Shown here: in pieces, positions 50,624 through 60,011 of the stretch | Numbering within the stretch: position 1 is the first letter of the stretch | How the letters are laid out: each line of letters starts with the position of its first letter | Assembly: GCA_018136815.1 (NCBI GenBank) | Contig: CM030931.1 | Coordinates: 6,426,273-6,490,272, forward strand | Reading direction: 5' to 3' | Length of the DNA: 64,000 nucleotides | Source of the DNA: Isochrysis galbana | Lineage: Eukaryota > Haptophyta > Isochrysidales > Isochrysidaceae | Position numbers and translations under genes: made by a program | Notes under the pieces: generated by a model | Told to the model about the DNA's origin: nothing | What the model saw: only the letters and a program-made list of their open reading frames with translations | Database searches by the model: none

Positions 50624-51495
50624 AAATAAAATAATTAATGTTATATCCTAGCCAACCCCACTAGCTAATTGGACACAACTTTTCCGTCCCGGAATCCCGC
50701 CATGCCTGACGAGCCAGGTGTCCGGGTGCTACCGGGGGGAGGGGGCACCGCCCCCTCCCCTCGATATTTGTCCTCCCCCCAGTGCACGCACCGACCCCGC
50801 GCACCCCAGCGCGTCCTCTCCTCGAGTCCACGCTGGGGGAAAACCCCTTTCGGGTAAAAGCAACGCAGGGGGGGGGGGCACTCGTGAGATAGGGGCCCAG
50901 AAGCGCTAATCTCCCTCGCTAGTGCGAGTGGCCACGGCGAGCCGCGGCCCTTCCCTCCTGGCTCTGGCGCCCCCGTCTTGTCTTACCCAAACGGGGCGAG
51001 AAGACACGTTTCTGCCGGAGGGGAGAGCTGCCGCTCCCCCCTCCCCTCCCTCTTCCCTTTTCCTCCTCTCTTCCCTGCGGCGGGGGCCCATGGCGCGCGC
51101 CTGCGGCCCCTCGCTCAGGTCCCCAGATGGCCTGCAGGGCCTGGGAGCACAGCTCAGGGGACAGGTGAGGCTGGGGCATGGCCCTGGCCCCTCCTGCCTC
51201 TCCCTCGCTGTCGCTCCGAGCCCCTGCGGGTCGACTGGAGCTGGCTGGGGGGTCCTGAACAGGGGGGCCCAAGGGGAGGAGGGGCTGGTCAGAGGAATGG
51301 GCAGGCCACGACGGGCCAGGGCGGGCGAGTCAGGCGGGCCTGTGGGGAGAGGAATGGGTCAGCAGGGCTGTGTGCTCCTGGCAAGCCATCAGGCGTGCCA
51401 GGAGAGTGGGCGGATCCTCTCCCATGGCAGGGGAGGAGTGGAGAGAGAGGGGGGCTCGTGCCCCCCCATGGGCGAACTAAGTATAAACTTAGTTG
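50624..51495 (-). mobile_element. Palindrome-ended retroposon, copy 2
   Basis: Flanked by AATACATGGTGTTAGTCAA at 50605-50623 and 51496-51514, a different 19-bp target duplication. It is very similar to copy 1 but has only one copy of the internal AGAAGCGC segment. Its tail side begins AAATAAAATAATTAATG. It inserted right at the edge of copy 1's target duplication. Confidence 0.9.
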
Positions 51496-51714
51496 AATAC
51501 ATGGTGTTAGTCAATCCGACAAGGAGGCAATCTATATGTCACCCCCCTAGGAGCCACGGCACTCGATAGCTATCGTGGCCCCGGGGGCCCCAGAAGCAAA
51601 TGTGGGGGAAATATCCGATCGCCAACAGCCTCCAGATGCGTGACTTCGTGAGCGTCATTCAGTGCCACGTGGGAGGCGAGAATATTAAAAGGCTTTTTTT
51701 TCATAGTACCTATG

Positions 51715-52554
51715 TGACGAATTGTGATGGCCCATAGGGCCTGAGGGCAATGAGGAGGGTGGCAAGCCGGCGGCAGGCGCGGCTAAAGAGACGACTTCGG
51801 AGACGCTGACGGGCTGAAGCCCGTCAGCAGAGGAAGGCGGGCAGGCGGGCTTGAGCGAGGGCGAGGACGGCGACGAGAGCGACATCGAGCGAGTGGCGAG
51901 AGGCGAGGGTGAGTGAGAGGAGGGCTGTGGTGGCAGAGGCTGGCGAGGCGAGGCGAGATTGTAGGGTATGAGTGTTACGAGAGCGAGAGCGACGAGAGCG
52001 AGAGCGACGAATGACGACTGACGACAGGACGACGGACAGAGACACCCAGGAAAACACTCCGACACTCGCCCCACGACTTTCTCACGTAACTCGACTGAAA
52101 TCAAACCCAAACACTCCGGCCAGACGACGACGGAGGACGATCAGAAGGCGATCTGTCGGCGATCCCGTCTGGAAGGGGAATCGCACCATAACGGAAACGA
52201 GGGGCAATCCTGCCGCACAGGATTCCAAAAGACTTACCGAATAAGACGAGAGAAGTGCGGTGTGCCTAAGGGGGAGATGCGCGATGAGATTGCAAATTAA
52301 ACCTGATTGCAATCACTGAAGTAGATAGAGAAACGCGGAGGAGATAGCGAATTAAACCTATTCGCGAGGCGCCTAGGAGGAAGCTAGGTGGGGAAACTTC
52401 CCTTCTCTTCGAGGGAAAGAGAGAGGGCGCTCCACAACCCAAGATCCTATGCGTCCAAGCGAAGCTTTTGACCGAGAACGAGAACGAGAGAATTATAACG
52501 ATGATACCGAACGACGAAGAGAAGCCTAACGAGTGTCGACTCGCGAATGCGACA
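51715..52554 (-). repeat. Solo LTR of the Gypsy family, 5-bp target duplication
   Basis: CTATG at 51710-51714 and 52555-52559 flanks an 840-bp sequence that on the minus strand begins TGTCGCATTCGCGAG and ends in TCA. Internal words match the full element's LTR (GCAAATTAAACCT, TTTTGACCGAGAACGAG, GAGGGAAAGAG) but overall it is diverged and shorter, so it belongs to a related subfamily. Confidence 0.8.
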
Positions 52555-52559
52555 CTATG

Positions 52560-53379
52560 GTGATATGGTGATTGGTCTGGCATACCTACAATAAGGTGAC
52601 TGACTACCTATGTACTACGGAGGTACACAGGCATTGACCCTACCTATCTATGGCATAATACCTCCGTAGGTACCTATGAGACAACTTAGCCGAGGGCGGA
52701 CGCGGCCGCTTCGCTTGCGACTGGTCCACGGAGGCATGAGGGCCGCCCTCGGCGGAGGGCCCGGAGGTGAGGGGACTCACGCCGGCGCGCTCCATCGCAA
52801 CCAATTATAAACTTAAACTTAGTTGACGTTGTATCTAATTAGACAGTGCCAGTGGGGTTGGCTAGGATAGAACATTGATTAGTTCATTAAGAAGCTTATA
52901 CTGGCCGTACCTGTGGGCCTAATAATGAAACTGTCGCGTTGTATGTAATCAAATAAAAGCGCACAAAGAAAATGGAGGAGCGACGCAACGAAAGATGCTC
53001 GGCGTAGCGATGGGCTAGGCATCCTCCCTCCCAAGAAATCCACATTGACGACGGTCTTATGCCGCCGCCCCCGCGACGTGCACTTCTTCTGAGTTTCTCC
53101 GGCATTCTAAGCATAAAAATATTCCCAGAAGAGCCGCACGGCGTCAAGAAGTCGCGCTTGGTGCAGGATAGCGTGCCGTGTGTATTAGTGTGCATGCCCA
53201 TCGGTGCTCATAAAGCAGCTCAAAGAAGTCGAGAAGGCCATGGGCTCAATTGGTAAATGTCAATTTCGCATACCAGACGTCATGCCAGGCCCCGGAGGTA
53301 AGCCACTTGAATTGATGATGAGAATAGACTAATCGGCCTTTCCCATTTTGGAGTTCTGATAGCCTAGTAGTTCCGGCCT
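52560..53379. other. Intergenic; retroposon relic and short palindrome
   Basis: TACGGAGGTA and TACCTCCGTA form an inverted pair at about 52616-52675. Near 52806-52880 the AACTTAGTTG end and the GGGGTTGGCTAGGATAGAACATTG tail block of the retroposon family lie almost adjacent, a heavily deleted relic. No gene is supported. Confidence 0.5.
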
Positions 53380-55113
53380 TTAGATTGAAAGGAGTCGAGC
53401 CTCTCCCGCTTCATCCTCGGCAACTTGCGAATCCCACTGCTCTTGGAATCGGTGCTCTTCACGACGCAGCCATGTGTGTGGCGACTCTGATCCTGCGCAA
53501 ATCTCCCCCTCTTGTGGCGAGGAGCTACTGCTCTCCCTGCGGCGTAATTCGCCCTCAAGCATGCGCACCATCTCCGCGTTCCCCTTCCGTGCAGCGAGCT
53601 GCACGGGGGTGTCGCCAGCAATCGTCTTCGCGTGCATGTCAGCCTTACCAGACTGCAGCACCACGCGAACTAGCTGATGCTGCTTGGCCATTGACTCATC
53701 GGGAGGCGCACGGCGTGCGGCGAGCACGTGGAGCGGGGTCCATCGCTTGCGGCGCGTTGTTCGATTGGCGTCCACCTCCGGATGATTGAGGATAGCATGT
53801 GTGCTTCCCACATCACCAAGTGCAATTGCCAAGTGAAGAGGAGTATTGTGCTGTTCGTCACACGCGTTCACGTTCACCAGCTCAGGTTCAAGTAGCAGCG
53901 TGTGGACGGTGAGAGTATCACGGCTGCGTACGGCATGATAAAGTTCCGATCCTCGTGCACGACGGATGTGCTCTAGCGCCTTCTCTGCAGCAGAGGCACG
54001 TCGCTCTTGTTTACTATGCTTCGAGCTCACGGCTGCAACATCCGCTGCCATCGGACCACGGCTGCGTGCTGCCACGCTGTCGCTCTGGAGAAGCTGGCCT
54101 GTATCACCCGGAACGCCGCAATTGGGTGTCCCCTTACCTACCGGGATAGGTGGGTGGGACCCCTTGCTGGACCCTTCAGCGAAGGCAATCGCTTCGAGGG
54201 CAGCTTCAACCTTCAGGACAAGGTGATCGGCCAACTGTACCTGTTTCTCAACCATTTCGAGCTTGAGGGAGTGTCCCGGCAAGTTGGGTCCCTCGTAGAA
54301 TTCTCTATTTGCAGCTAGAGTGCGGTGGCGAAGGGCGATGGTGGCGTAGATTGCTCGAGTGTGTGCCAACAAAGCTTCAACAGTGGTCCGTGCATCTTCT
54401 GGGATTTTCGCAGAGGCCTTAGTTGCGGATGAATGACCAGCGGCATCGCCTCCCGTCTGGCTGTCGGCTTCCACCGACCGAAGGCTTTCGATTAGCGGGT
54501 TTAGACGAGCCCGAAGCCGAGCAAGACGCTCCCTTGCCACACTGCGAGATGCTTCACCATGGTCGCCAGGGTTTTCACCATTCTCCAGATCATCGACAAG
54601 GGCAGATGCGACAGTTGTGGCTGAGGTGAGGTTGCTCACTTCCGGCGAAAAAACTGAACGAACCGTTTGCATGAACGTTGAGCTGCCCGGTGTCGTATGC
54701 CTCGAGGTGCCACTTGAGAGGGCAGGAATGCCCTGCGTGAACTTGGCCACAGCTAATCTGATACTACCCATCATATCCAAAGCTTTATCCGTCGCATCGT
54801 CCTCAAAACTCAACCGTATGCTGCTGTGCGTCACCACTTCGACGGGCACTGATGTAGTCCCTACAGTAAGCGGCTCACCACGCCGACCGTCAGGACCGGC
54901 TTCGCCCACTTCCTCATAGACAGCTCTCTCGTACTCCATCACCAGCTGTGCCTTTTGCTCTGGCTGCAGTGGTGGGTGCTCCTGTGAAAGCCAGAGAAGA
55001 CTGCCTCGGCTTTCATGGCGCTTAGCCTCCTGGTACTCTCGCTCGATGAGCTGGCGCAGCTTGAATTGGCTCAGCTCCTCGAGTGCCGGCTCCGTGCCCG
55101 CCGATGACGACAT
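53380..55113 (-). CDS. Ankyrin-repeat protein with long N-terminal helical region
   Basis: 577 residues, intronless, from the ATG at 55113. Residues about 1-400 are mostly charged and helical (FKLRQLIEREYQEAKRHESR; ARERLARLRARLNPLIESLR; LEMVEKQVQLADHLVLKVEA), without a family I recognise. From about 405 to 545 there are three to four ankyrin repeats: SELYHAVRSRDTLTVHTLLL, NTPLHLAIALGDVGSTHAIL, WTPLHVLAARRAPPDESMAK, DTPVQLAARKGNAEMVRMLE. The C-terminus is Ser- then Glu-rich. A role as a protein-binding scaffold is all that can be inferred. Confidence 0.85.
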   Translation of the reverse strand: MSSSAGTEPALEELSQFKLRQLIEREYQEAKRHESRGSLLWLSQEHPPLQPEQKAQLVMEYERAVYEEVGEAGPDGRRGEPLTVGTTSVPVEVVTHSSIRLSFEDDATDKALDMMGSIRLAVAKFTQGIPALSSGTSRHTTPGSSTFMQTVRSVFSPEVSNLTSATTVASALVDDLENGENPGDHGEASRSVARERLARLRARLNPLIESLRSVEADSQTGGDAAGHSSATKASAKIPEDARTTVEALLAHTRAIYATIALRHRTLAANREFYEGPNLPGHSLKLEMVEKQVQLADHLVLKVEAALEAIAFAEGSSKGSHPPIPVGKGTPNCGVPGDTGQLLQSDSVAARSRGPMAADVAAVSSKHSKQERRASAAEKALEHIRRARGSELYHAVRSRDTLTVHTLLLEPELVNVNACDEQHNTPLHLAIALGDVGSTHAILNHPEVDANRTTRRKRWTPLHVLAARRAPPDESMAKQHQLVRVVLQSGKADMHAKTIAGDTPVQLAARKGNAEMVRMLEGELRRRESSSSSPQEGEICAGSESPHTWLRREEHRFQEQWDSQVAEDEAGEARLLSI

Positions 55114-55199
55114 CAACAGATGGCGCCGGTTTCAGAGTTTTCTTGTTCTCAGAAGTCTGGCCGTCTGGCCCGGGATCTAGGATCTACGCCCTCGAGCCT

Positions 55200-55545
55200 T
55201 GAACCTAGTTGTCACGTCAGGCCTGACGTCACTGTCGTCAGGTCAGTTGAACCTGACGGTGACCGTCAGACGTCTCGTCATATGGCTGACCGATCTACGA
55301 TTAAAAATATAAGAAAAGAATATAAAAAAGGTACAAGTTGTCAAAAAAAAAGTAACTTACCAGCACAGGTCCGGCAGTCTCGAACGCGTGCCGCGTGCAT
55401 GATAACCTTTGCCGCGACGCACTGTGCAACCGTAGCGTGCGGAACACCAAAGGTCGAATTTTGTCCTATATTGCTTATACTTTTATAAACATCAATTGGA
55501 CCTGACGTCAGGTCTGACGTCACTGACGTCAGGTTGTGTAAGGCC
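55200..55545. promoter_or_regulatory. Cluster of TGACGTCA-type palindromes upstream of the ankyrin gene
   Basis: Two groups, about 55210-55280 and 55498-55538, are packed with TGACG/CGTCA words, including the full palindrome TGACGTCA several times. TGACGTCA is the classic CRE/bZIP binding site. The groups sit 90-430 bases upstream of the ankyrin-gene ATG and flank an AT-richer core, so they could equally be the ends of a small inverted-repeat element. Regulation is inference. Confidence 0.5.
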
Positions 55546-55978
55546 CCGTGGACATGACACCTGACGATAGGTTTGACAACCGGGGCCTTGAACGGCTCCG
55601 TCTGCTACTCGCCGCCCTTGCTCACGTTCAAACGTGTGTGCGTTCCTCTCGGGGTATCTGGAGCCTGTGCGTGTCTTAGACTAATCTTTAGTGGGTTACA
55701 GATGAAAAGTAGTTAGTGCTAAGATAGTACGCCAGTGCGTGTGGGTGTGGGGCTCGTGTTGTAGAGCCTCGAGCCTCGAGCCGCATGGCGCATGGGCTCC
55801 ACACCCCCGTCCGGAACGAAGGCGCGGGACTTCTAATAATAAAACAACTGAGCGTTAGTACCACTACTCCCACTAGCCCGGTACTATCACGACACCCCTG
55901 AGCGCACCTGCCCGTACGCCTTGACGTGTGCTGTCACTAGACACATACGCATATGCACCCCTACGAATCTCCCCCCTC

Positions 55979-56140
55979 GCAAACCCCCGGCTCCCATTAT
56001 AACTCCCCACAAGCTACAATGAGCATTCAATGAGGGAAAACCCATTGAGGCGGACCGACCTACGTCGGGCGACTCTCTGGGAAAAAGCACCGGGGGGGGG
56101 AGGGGGGGAGGAACCTCTCGTCATGAAAAGAAACGGCCCT
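55979..56140 (-). repeat. Dispersed repeat, inverted copy of 28632-28783
   Basis: Same blocks as the copy at 28.6 kb in reverse orientation: CCCCGGCTCCCATTATAACT, GGCGGACCGACCTACGTCGG, GGGAAAAAGCACCGG and a G run. It directly precedes the next repeat. Confidence 0.75.
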
Positions 56141-56147
56141 TCAAGAA

Positions 56148-56275
56148 GGTGCAACTCGAGCTTCCCTTTTTTTGTCACACCCCTCCCGGCTTTTTAGGTA
56201 TATAATTTCTACTGACCCCTAACTTGGCCCCTAACTCGGGGGTTGACATAAACACGGGGACCCATCAAGCGGAAG
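56148..56275 (+). repeat. Dispersed repeat, copy of 37998-38155
   Basis: Shares GGTGCAACTCGAG, CACACCCCTCCCGGCT, TTTAGGTATATAATTTCTAC and ACACGGGGACCCATCAAGCG with the 38.0-kb copy, and lacks the GCGCGCAAACAAA insert found there. Confidence 0.8.
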
Positions 56276-56473
56276 GCGCATTGACGGGGGCGCCCTCGCC
56301 TTCCTCCTAGTTTGCGCCTCAACTTGAACGATCGTCCCTCCCTTGTTGAAGAATGCAACCATGCCCGCTGCCCGAGTTGAAGAATGCAACCATGTGGGCG
56401 TCCGACTGCTGACGTCCGCCCTTGCACGCGCATGGGCAGCACGCCGGGTGGATGACGACGTCTTCAGAAGACT

Positions 56474-57205
56474 TCACGTCGTTTCAACACCGTTTGCTTC
56501 AAAGGAAGAAGCAAGCGATTCCCCAGGAGTTTGCAGGATGCACTTCGCCCCAGTGACCGCCACTTCACCTGCAAGCGTGTGAATGAGCTGCAGCATGCGC
56601 ATGATCATGGATTGAGAGATCGCGGCGTCGTCATAGCTCGCCAAGGAGGTGCGGTTCAGGAGATGGATGTCAACTGTGTAGAGCTCCCGATTCCCCGCTC
56701 GCTGGAGGCTCTCGGCCGCGCTCTTGGTTGCCGCGGACCACGACCGTGCAAAGTCGTACTTCCAGTCGCCCAACAAGAGCTGCCGGGGGTGCTGGATGCA
56801 AAAGGCCGCGGTGGTGACCACCTCCTCCAACTCATGGGCGCTTAGCGGATCGTCGCACGTCAAGGACACCTTGAATGCGAGGCCATCGGGGCTGTCCGTG
56901 AAGAAGACAACTTCTCGAAGGGTCCGTTGCACGCTGCGTTCGATGCTGAGCACATGGGTGTCATCAAAAGTGGTGCGCGTGCGGACTCGTTGCGTGCCTG
57001 GTTGCCACCAGAACGCGTCGTGGCGGCTCAGGTGGACGGGTGCGTTGCCAAAGACTTCGAGGCAAAGCCGGTCATGCACGTGCCTGTCCACGTTGTCGAC
57101 AAACTGGCCCTTGTGCATGATGCCGAGGAGCATCTCCAGTTTGGTGCACGGGAGCGCTCGGAACTGTCGCACAAGTGCCACAGCGTTGCCAAGCGCAGGG
57201 TCCAT
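56474..57205 (-). CDS. Candidate triphosphate-tunnel / mRNA-capping RNA triphosphatase-like protein
   Basis: 243 residues from the ATG at 57205. The order of segments resembles the beta-barrel RNA 5'-triphosphatases of fungi, protists and large DNA viruses: TKLEMLLGIMHKGQFVDNVD at the first barrel strand, then QRVRTRTTFD, SLTCDDPL, and GDWKYDFARSW in the place of the family's W-R-x-D-x-T strand, followed by LYTVDIHLL. If right, it would remove the terminal phosphate of pre-mRNA for capping. However, the metal-binding glutamates (ExE at the first and last strands) are largely replaced (KLEML, VDIHL), so it may be inactive or only fold-related. No intron needed. Confidence 0.4.
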   Translation of the reverse strand: MDPALGNAVALVRQFRALPCTKLEMLLGIMHKGQFVDNVDRHVHDRLCLEVFGNAPVHLSRHDAFWWQPGTQRVRTRTTFDDTHVLSIERSVQRTLREVVFFTDSPDGLAFKVSLTCDDPLSAHELEEVVTTAAFCIQHPRQLLLGDWKYDFARSWSAATKSAAESLQRAGNRELYTVDIHLLNRTSLASYDDAAISQSMIMRMLQLIHTLAGEVAVTGAKCILQTPGESLASSFEANGVETT

Positions 57206-57898
57206 GACTTATGCGGAAGAGGGCGTGGACGGACGAGGAGCAGGGGCAGTAGGCCGGGAGAGGCAGGTAAGGGCTGGGCCAGCGCGATGGGCGAGGAGAA
57301 TGTGAGCGAGGCGAGGAGAAGGTGGAGAGGGGCGTGGAGAATGTGAGCTGGACGTGGGGGGTCTGGACGGCGAGAGCGAGTCGGAGGTGACGGCCAGGAG
57401 GGAGGCAGGCAGTAGGAGCCTTCTCTCTCTGGTAGGTCGGTGAGAGGCGAAGGGAGGGGGGAGGGGGGGGGGGGGGGGGAGGGCCAGGGGGGAGATAGGC
57501 GAGACAGCCCATCTGTTTACGTTAGTGTTATCGCCATATACTGTAATAATTCTCCGGTCCCAGGGGGTGCCCTCAGGGTTCCCGCCCGCCCTCCGCGCCC
57601 AGAGCTTCCCCCGCGGAAAGAGTGAGCGCACGGCGTGCACCTTCCTGGAAGTTGCTATGCGCACGCACGGCGCCCCCGCGGGGGGCGGGGGGGCCGATGC
57701 ACATCGCGCCGTGCCCATGCACGGCGTGCACATTGTGATTGCAAGTCATCACACGTGCTGCGTAACGAAACATCTCTTATATTGCACGTTTACGTAATTG
57801 TGCGCCTTAAGCGGCACGCAGAGGAAAAAAGTCGGCATGCGCACGCACGGCGTCTCCGCGGGGGGGACCGATGCACACCGCGCCGTGCCCAATGCGCA
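57206..57898. other. Intergenic with CGCACGCACGGCG repeats
   Basis: The word GCGCACGCACGGCG with a following CCCCGCGGGG occurs at about 57658 and 57839 and again at 58757, each near GGCGTGCACA(A/T)TGTGA. G runs at 57464-57479. No gene is supported. Confidence 0.5.
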
Positions 57899-57915
57899 CG
57901 GCGTGCACAATGTGA

Positions 57916-58664
57916 ATAAACCTTTTAATAGTCTCACCGCACACGCGGCCGTGGACCCTCTACTTTCTACTCACGTAGGAAACTTTCTACACCCCCACTT
58001 CCCCGGCCCTTCTCCCCCCGCCATAAGGCGACTCCCCCCGTGCACTACTAGGGGGATAGGGGTGAAGGGCTTAGATATGGTCCGGTGGCCCGCCCCCCCC
58101 CCCGGTGATCATTCCCCCCCTTCCTCCTGTGTCTCCGAGTGGGCGGCGGTCTCAGCCCCGACTTATCCTGTAAACAGGTGCGGGACTTACCTATTTTTCG
58201 GTGAGCGGAGCTCTCGCTCCGCCCACCCCCTTCTCCGCGCTCTCTCTCCCCTCTCCTGCGGCACGCGCGATGGCGCGCCTGCGGCAGGCCTGCAGCTGCC
58301 TGCTGGCGACCCCTGGAGGCTCATGGAGGCCAGCTCTGGGGGCAGAGGAGGCTGGGACTGGGCCCTGGTCTCCCCTGCCTCTCCCTCGCTGGCGCTCCTG
58401 AGCCTCTGGGGCCCCCAATCTGCACCTGTCTGCCTGTCGACCAGGGGGGAGGGGGGGTTGGAGCAATGGGCTGGCCACGAGGGGCCAGGATGGGCGAATG
58501 GGGCGAGCCTGTGGGGAAGGGAGTGGGTCAGTAGGGCAGTGGCCTCCTGGCAAGCCATCAGGCGTGCCAGGAGGATGGGTGGTTCCTCCCCCATGGCAGG
58601 GGAGGAGTGGAGAGAGGGGGGGGCTCGTGCCCCCCCATGGGGCAACCAAGTATAAACTTAGTTC
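57916..58664 (-). mobile_element. Palindrome-ended retroposon, copy 3
   Basis: CGGCGTGCACAATGTGA occurs at 57899-57915 and 58665-58681, a 17-bp target duplication. The right end is AAGTATAAACTTAGTTC, with a slightly altered palindrome (ACCAAGT on the left half). The tail side begins ATAAACCTTTTAATAGTCTC, like the retroposon at 39180. The left 350 bases differ from copies 1 and 2, so the family has more than one tail module. Confidence 0.85.
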
Positions 58665-58939
58665 CGGCGTGCACAATGTGATTGGTGCTCATTGGATACT
58701 ATTCATTAAACTGCATGTTTATGTAGTTGTCGGCCTTAGAGGAAAAGCGTTTGCATGCGCACGCACGGCGTCCCCGCGGGGGAACATGCACCGCGGGAAA
58801 AAGCAGAGAAAAAAGTTGTTATCCCCACGCACTGCTAGCCCTTATTTAATTTTAAAATAACTGTGGACATTTGATCGCTCAATTCGACTGATGCCATCTG
58901 ATGCCCCACAATTGACGGAACGACACCTGGAGCACCGGA

Positions 58940-59812
58940 GGGGGGAGCTGCCACTCCCCCCTCCCCTCTCCCCTCTCTCTTCCCTCTTCCTCCTCTCTTC
59001 CCTGCGGCGGGGGCCCATGGCGCGCGCCTGCGGCCCCACTTCAGGTCCCCAGATGGCCTGCAGGGGCCTGGGAGCACAGCTCACAGCTCAGTCAGGGGGC
59101 AGGTGAGGCTGCTGGGGCATGGCCCTGGCCCCTCCTGCCTCTCCCTCGCTGGCGCTCCGCGCCCCTGCAGGTCGACAGGAGTGTCGGATCCAGAGTATTT
59201 CCACAATACTCTAGACGGATCCGATGGCTTGTGTGTCTTTTAACTTTAGGATGGGCATTGTTTCTTGAGGGGTGATCGCCGTTTACATCGGGACTCTTCG
59301 TTGTGGCTTCGTTTCGGTTGGCTGCATTCTTCTCCGGACCCGTTTCTTTGATTGTGGCGACTGTTTACGTGAGTTTTCGGAGTGTCCCTTTGTTGACTGG
59401 GCGGTTTTGTGAGTGATGTGTCATCGTGGCTTGTGTCGCCATGTAGCGCGCGCGCTCCCTCTCTCATTCTCAAGACTGTCCTCTATGCCCCTTGAGACTT
59501 GCCCCACGAACAAGCACTCGCTTGTTTCGACAAGGAGCTGGCTGGGGGGTCCTGATCAGGGGGGGCCAGGGGGAGGAGGAGCTGGTCAGAGAGATGGGCA
59601 GGCCACGACGGGCCAGGGCGGGCGAGTCAGGCGGGCCTATGGGGAGAGGGAGAAGAAGAGAGGAATGGGCCAGCAGGGCTGTGTGCTATGTGCTCCTGGC
59701 AAGCCATCAGGCGTGCCAGGAGAGTGGGTGGATCCTCCCCCATGGCAGGGGAGGAGTGGAGAGAGAGGGGGGCTCGTGCCCCCCCATGGGCGAACTAAGT
59801 ATAAACTTAGTT
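58940..59812 (-). repeat. Palindrome-ended retroposon, copy 4, interrupted by a solo LTR
   Basis: Left part 58940-59181 (CTGCCACTCCCCCCTCCCC to CCTGCAGGTCGACAGGAG) and right part 59533-59812 (AGGAGCTGGCTGGGGGGTCC to the palindrome) join to the family sequence once the LTR is removed. No clear target duplication was found for this copy; its left end is not fixed. Confidence 0.75.
59182..59532. repeat. 351-bp solo LTR nested in a retroposon
   Basis: AGGAG at 59177-59181 and 59533-59537 flanks a sequence with TGTCGGATCC at one end and TTTCGACA at the other. The interrupted host sequence is intact in copies 1 and 2 (GTCGACTGGAGCTGGCT), which proves insertion. It shares the TGTCG/CGACA ends of the Gypsy LTRs but is much shorter. 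Orientation is unknown. Confidence 0.85.
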
Positions 59813-60011
59813 AGTGGCTCCTGGGAGGTAACATATATTATCCACGGCATGTACCGAGTGCTCAGTCTAAAAAAGTACTCGGTTGAAAAGACGGGGGGGC
59901 TTCGTGGAAGCGGAGTGCAGTTGCGTACTTGCAAGGACATCTCCACGACGCGGCGCCTCGCTCCACGCGGCGCGCCGAGGAGAGAGGGCTGGGAGCAGCG
60001 CCGAGAAACCG

